Virus record (IMG/VR): IMGVR_UViG_3300048839_000034
Location: 1-23,201 of that record
From: a virus
Strand: one strand, 5' to 3'
Length of the DNA stretch: 23,201 nucleotides
The translations under genes and the position numbers were made by a program. Shown here piece by piece: positions 21,911-23,201 of the stretch (position 1 is its first letter; the number at the start of each line of letters is the position of its first letter). The notes under the pieces were generated by a model. It searched no databases. It was not told where the DNA came from and saw only the letters and a list, made by a program, of their open reading frames with translations.

Positions 21911-21943
21911 GATTCAGTCCTCTCGATCTTGTGGTTGCTGGGC

Positions 21944-22339
21944 TCAGACCGCGGCCCAGCCGCCGCCGACCTTGCCGACGCGGAACAGACCGTTGAAAAA
22001 CGCCTGACGCTCGGCGAAGGTGTCCATCGCGGCCACGGCGTAGAGCGTGGCGTTGCCGGCGATGCCCGCCAGAAGGTCGTCGTTGAAGACCCCCTGATAG
22101 GCGTACTGGCAAGTGCCGCCGCTCGTGCAGTCCTGCATCACCAGGACGGCCTGTGCCGCAGTGTGCGTGCCGGAGACGAAAACCACCACGCCGGCCGACG
22201 TGCGGGCGCCGATGGTGTACTTGCCCATCGTGGCACCGGCAGCAGCGCTCGCCGTCTTGATGGGGAGATCGCCCGCGAGCAGTTCCTGCGGAACGAGCGG
22301 GCCGTAGGTCGTGACGCCTGCGAGATCGTTGACAGCCAT
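21944..22339 (-). CDS. Head decoration protein, gpD-like (131 aa)
   Basis: MAVNDLAGVTTYGPLVPQEL, LLAGDLPIKTASAAAG (a typical gpD-family opening), then SAGVVVFVSGTH and a C-terminal DTFAERQAFFNGLFRVGKVG. GAAGGAGAG precedes ATG 22339-22337. The gene lies between the protease/scaffold gene and the capsid gene, as in lambda. Two cysteines close together (QDCTSGGTCQYAYQG) are unusual for this small protein type and might pair in the extracellular particle. The protein would bind as trimers on the expanded shell. Confidence 0.85.
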   Translation of the reverse strand: MAVNDLAGVTTYGPLVPQELLAGDLPIKTASAAAGATMGKYTIGARTSAGVVVFVSGTHTAAQAVLVMQDCTSGGTCQYAYQGVFNDDLLAGIAGNATLYAVAAMDTFAERQAFFNGLFRVGKVGGGWAAV

Positions 22340-22367
22340 ATCGGCTCTCCTTCAGTGGTTCGGTTGA

Positions 22368-22760
22368 TCAGTGCTTCTTGGCCGACTCGAAGCCGCGCAC
22401 GCCAGCCATGCGCGCGGCGGCAAGGATGCCCGCAGCAGCGTTGTCGCCCGCGTTGTCGGTCCCGGTGGCGGCATCGGCGCCGACGTTCGGGTGTTCGCCG
22501 TTGTCCATCGCCTCCTTGAAGGCACTGGTGCCTGCGGCGTCCTGCTTCGGGGAGACGGCGAGGATCGCCTTGGCCTCATCGACGGACATCGAGGTGTTGA
22601 ACGCCAGATGGGAAGCCAGTTGCTCGCGCCCCTTGGCCTCGTCACAGGTCTGAATGCCGGACACGCGGGCGCGCTCGGCCTTCACGGCATCGGCTTGCGC
22701 CTGCGCCAGTTGTTCCGGGGTGGCCTGAGTGTTGGCGCCCGGCTTCGTTGCATCGGACAT
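22368..22760 (-). CDS. Scaffold protein from internal start in the protease gene (130 aa)
   Basis: ATG 22760-22758 lies in frame within the protease gene and is preceded by a perfect AAGGAGG with five bases spacing. The product, MSDATKPGANTQATPEQLAQ..., is helical and rich in Ala, Glu, Gln and Asp with a basic end (GVRGFESAKKH), as expected of a capsid scaffold such as lambda Nu3, which is made in the same way from the 3' part of gene C. The border coincides with the end of the protease domain. Confidence 0.82.
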   Translation of the reverse strand: MSDATKPGANTQATPEQLAQAQADAVKAERARVSGIQTCDEAKGREQLASHLAFNTSMSVDEAKAILAVSPKQDAAGTSAFKEAMDNGEHPNVGADAATGTDNAGDNAAAGILAAARMAGVRGFESAKKH

Positions 22761-23201
22761 TTCGTCCTCCTTCTTGCTGCGTTGCGGATTCGAGCCGGAA
22801 AGCTCGCCCAGGAAAGCCATCGCGGCCGACTGCGGCGTTGCGATGGAGTCGATCAGGCCGAGCGACAGTGCGTCGTCGGCGCGATACGTTCTTGCTTCGG
22901 TTGCCCGAACGGCCTTCTCATCCATGTCGCGCATGCCGGCGACGTGGGCGACAAATGCCCCGTAACTCTTGTCGATGGACTTCTGAATGTCGGCCTTGAC
23001 CTCGGTCGACAGATCCTCGAAAGGATTGCCGTCGACCTTGTGCTTGCCGGCGTGAATGAACGTCACCTTGATCCCAGCCTCGTCCAGCCACTTCTCCATG
23101 CTGACGTGCATGGCGACGACACCGATGGAACCGACACCCCCGCTCGGAGTAACTGCAATCTGATCAGCACCGGCCGCCAGTGCGTAACTCGCCGAGTAGG
23201 A
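22368..23201 (-). CDS. S49-type head maturation protease with in-frame scaffold (5' end outside window)
   Basis: The frame is open from the window edge through 277 codons to the stop at 22368-22370. The visible part begins SYSASYALAAGADQIAVTPS followed by GGVGSIGVVAMHV, the core of S49 (SppA-like) proteases. The first SA serine (codon 23195-23193) fits the nucleophile. A lysine 52 residues later, the second Lys of HAGKHKVDGNPFEDLS, fits the dyad spacing known from Bacillus SppA. From about residue 148 the protein changes to an Ala/Gln/Glu-rich helical scaffold. The ATG at 23111 lies inside the catalytic domain and is not the gene start. Like lambda C, it would cleave scaffold and capsid-related proteins inside the procapsid. 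Confidence 0.9.
   Translation of the reverse strand, partial: SYSASYALAAGADQIAVTPSGGVGSIGVVAMHVSMEKWLDEAGIKVTFIHAGKHKVDGNPFEDLSTEVKADIQKSIDKSYGAFVAHVAGMRDMDEKAVRATEARTYRADDALSLGLIDSIATPQSAAMAFLGELSGSNPQRSKKEDEMSDATKPGANTQATPEQLAQAQADAVKAERARVSGIQTCDEAKGREQLASHLAFNTSMSVDEAKAILAVSPKQDAAGTSAFKEAMDNGEHPNVGADAATGTDNAGDNAAAGILAAARMAGVRGFESAKKH
22758..22772 (-). promoter_or_regulatory. Internal ribosome binding site for the scaffold
   Basis: Minus-strand reading is AAGGAGGACGAAATG. Seven bases (22772-22766) match the consensus Shine-Dalgarno exactly, and the ATG follows after five bases. In the long frame it encodes Lys-Glu-Asp-Glu-Met at the protease/scaffold border. Confidence 0.85.

Noticed and set aside
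20825-22519. Plus-strand open frame of 564 codons across capsid and decoration genes
   Set aside because: Arg/His/Val/Asp-rich antisense translation with no recognisable motif, lying fully over well-supported minus-strand genes. Long antisense frames are common in GC-rich coding DNA.

Overview
The window is one block of tightly packed late genes of a tailed bacteriophage with a long non-contractile tail (siphovirus type, lambda-like gene order). Every gene I can support lies on the minus strand, so transcription runs from the right end (head genes) to the left end (tail fibres and adhesins). Neighbouring genes overlap by 1, 4 or 8 bases or are separated by short gaps, and no gene-free stretch exceeds about 70 bases. 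I see no integrase, repressor, DNA replication, terminase or portal gene, no tRNA and no host gene, so free phage and prophage cannot be told apart. The GH19-type endolysin and the GC-rich, lambda-like protein families point to a phage of a Gram-negative proteobacterium. The exact host cannot be read from the sequence.

Right part, head (23201 to about 20570): an S49-type head maturation protease, cut by the window edge, carries in frame its own scaffold with an internal ribosome binding site (compare lambda C/Nu3). It is followed by a decoration protein, a lambda gpE-like major capsid protein with a strong hairpin just behind it, and a small protein. Connector and tail completion genes (20573 to 19098) are a putative head-tail joining protein, a gpZ-like protein and a putative tail terminator. 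Tail shaft (19053 to 13138): tail tube protein, a pair of tail assembly chaperones joined by a -1 frameshift on an A7 slippery run, and a 1468-residue tape measure protein. By the usual ratio of about 0.15 nm per residue this predicts a tail near 220 nm.

Centre, tail tip (13136 to 4604): a large distal tail protein ending in degenerate 26-residue repeats, two tandem paralogues, a tip-associated protein, a gpL-like protein with a four-cysteine set, two small assembly proteins and a gpJ-like tip protein. The gpJ-like protein appears to be split into two genes.

Left part, lysis and adsorption (4575 to 1): a lysis gene in which a GH19 endolysin and a holin-like membrane protein share one reading frame, with a strong internal ribosome binding site at the holin start. 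Behind it lie a BppU-N-like protein, several virion proteins of unknown role, a LamG-like protein, and a partial protein that runs into perfect 14-residue tandem repeats at the window edge.

The most notable theme is that the phage appears to draw two products from one gene at three places: protease/scaffold, endolysin/holin, and the chaperone pair by frameshifting. The endolysin/holin case is the one I do not know as a standard arrangement.
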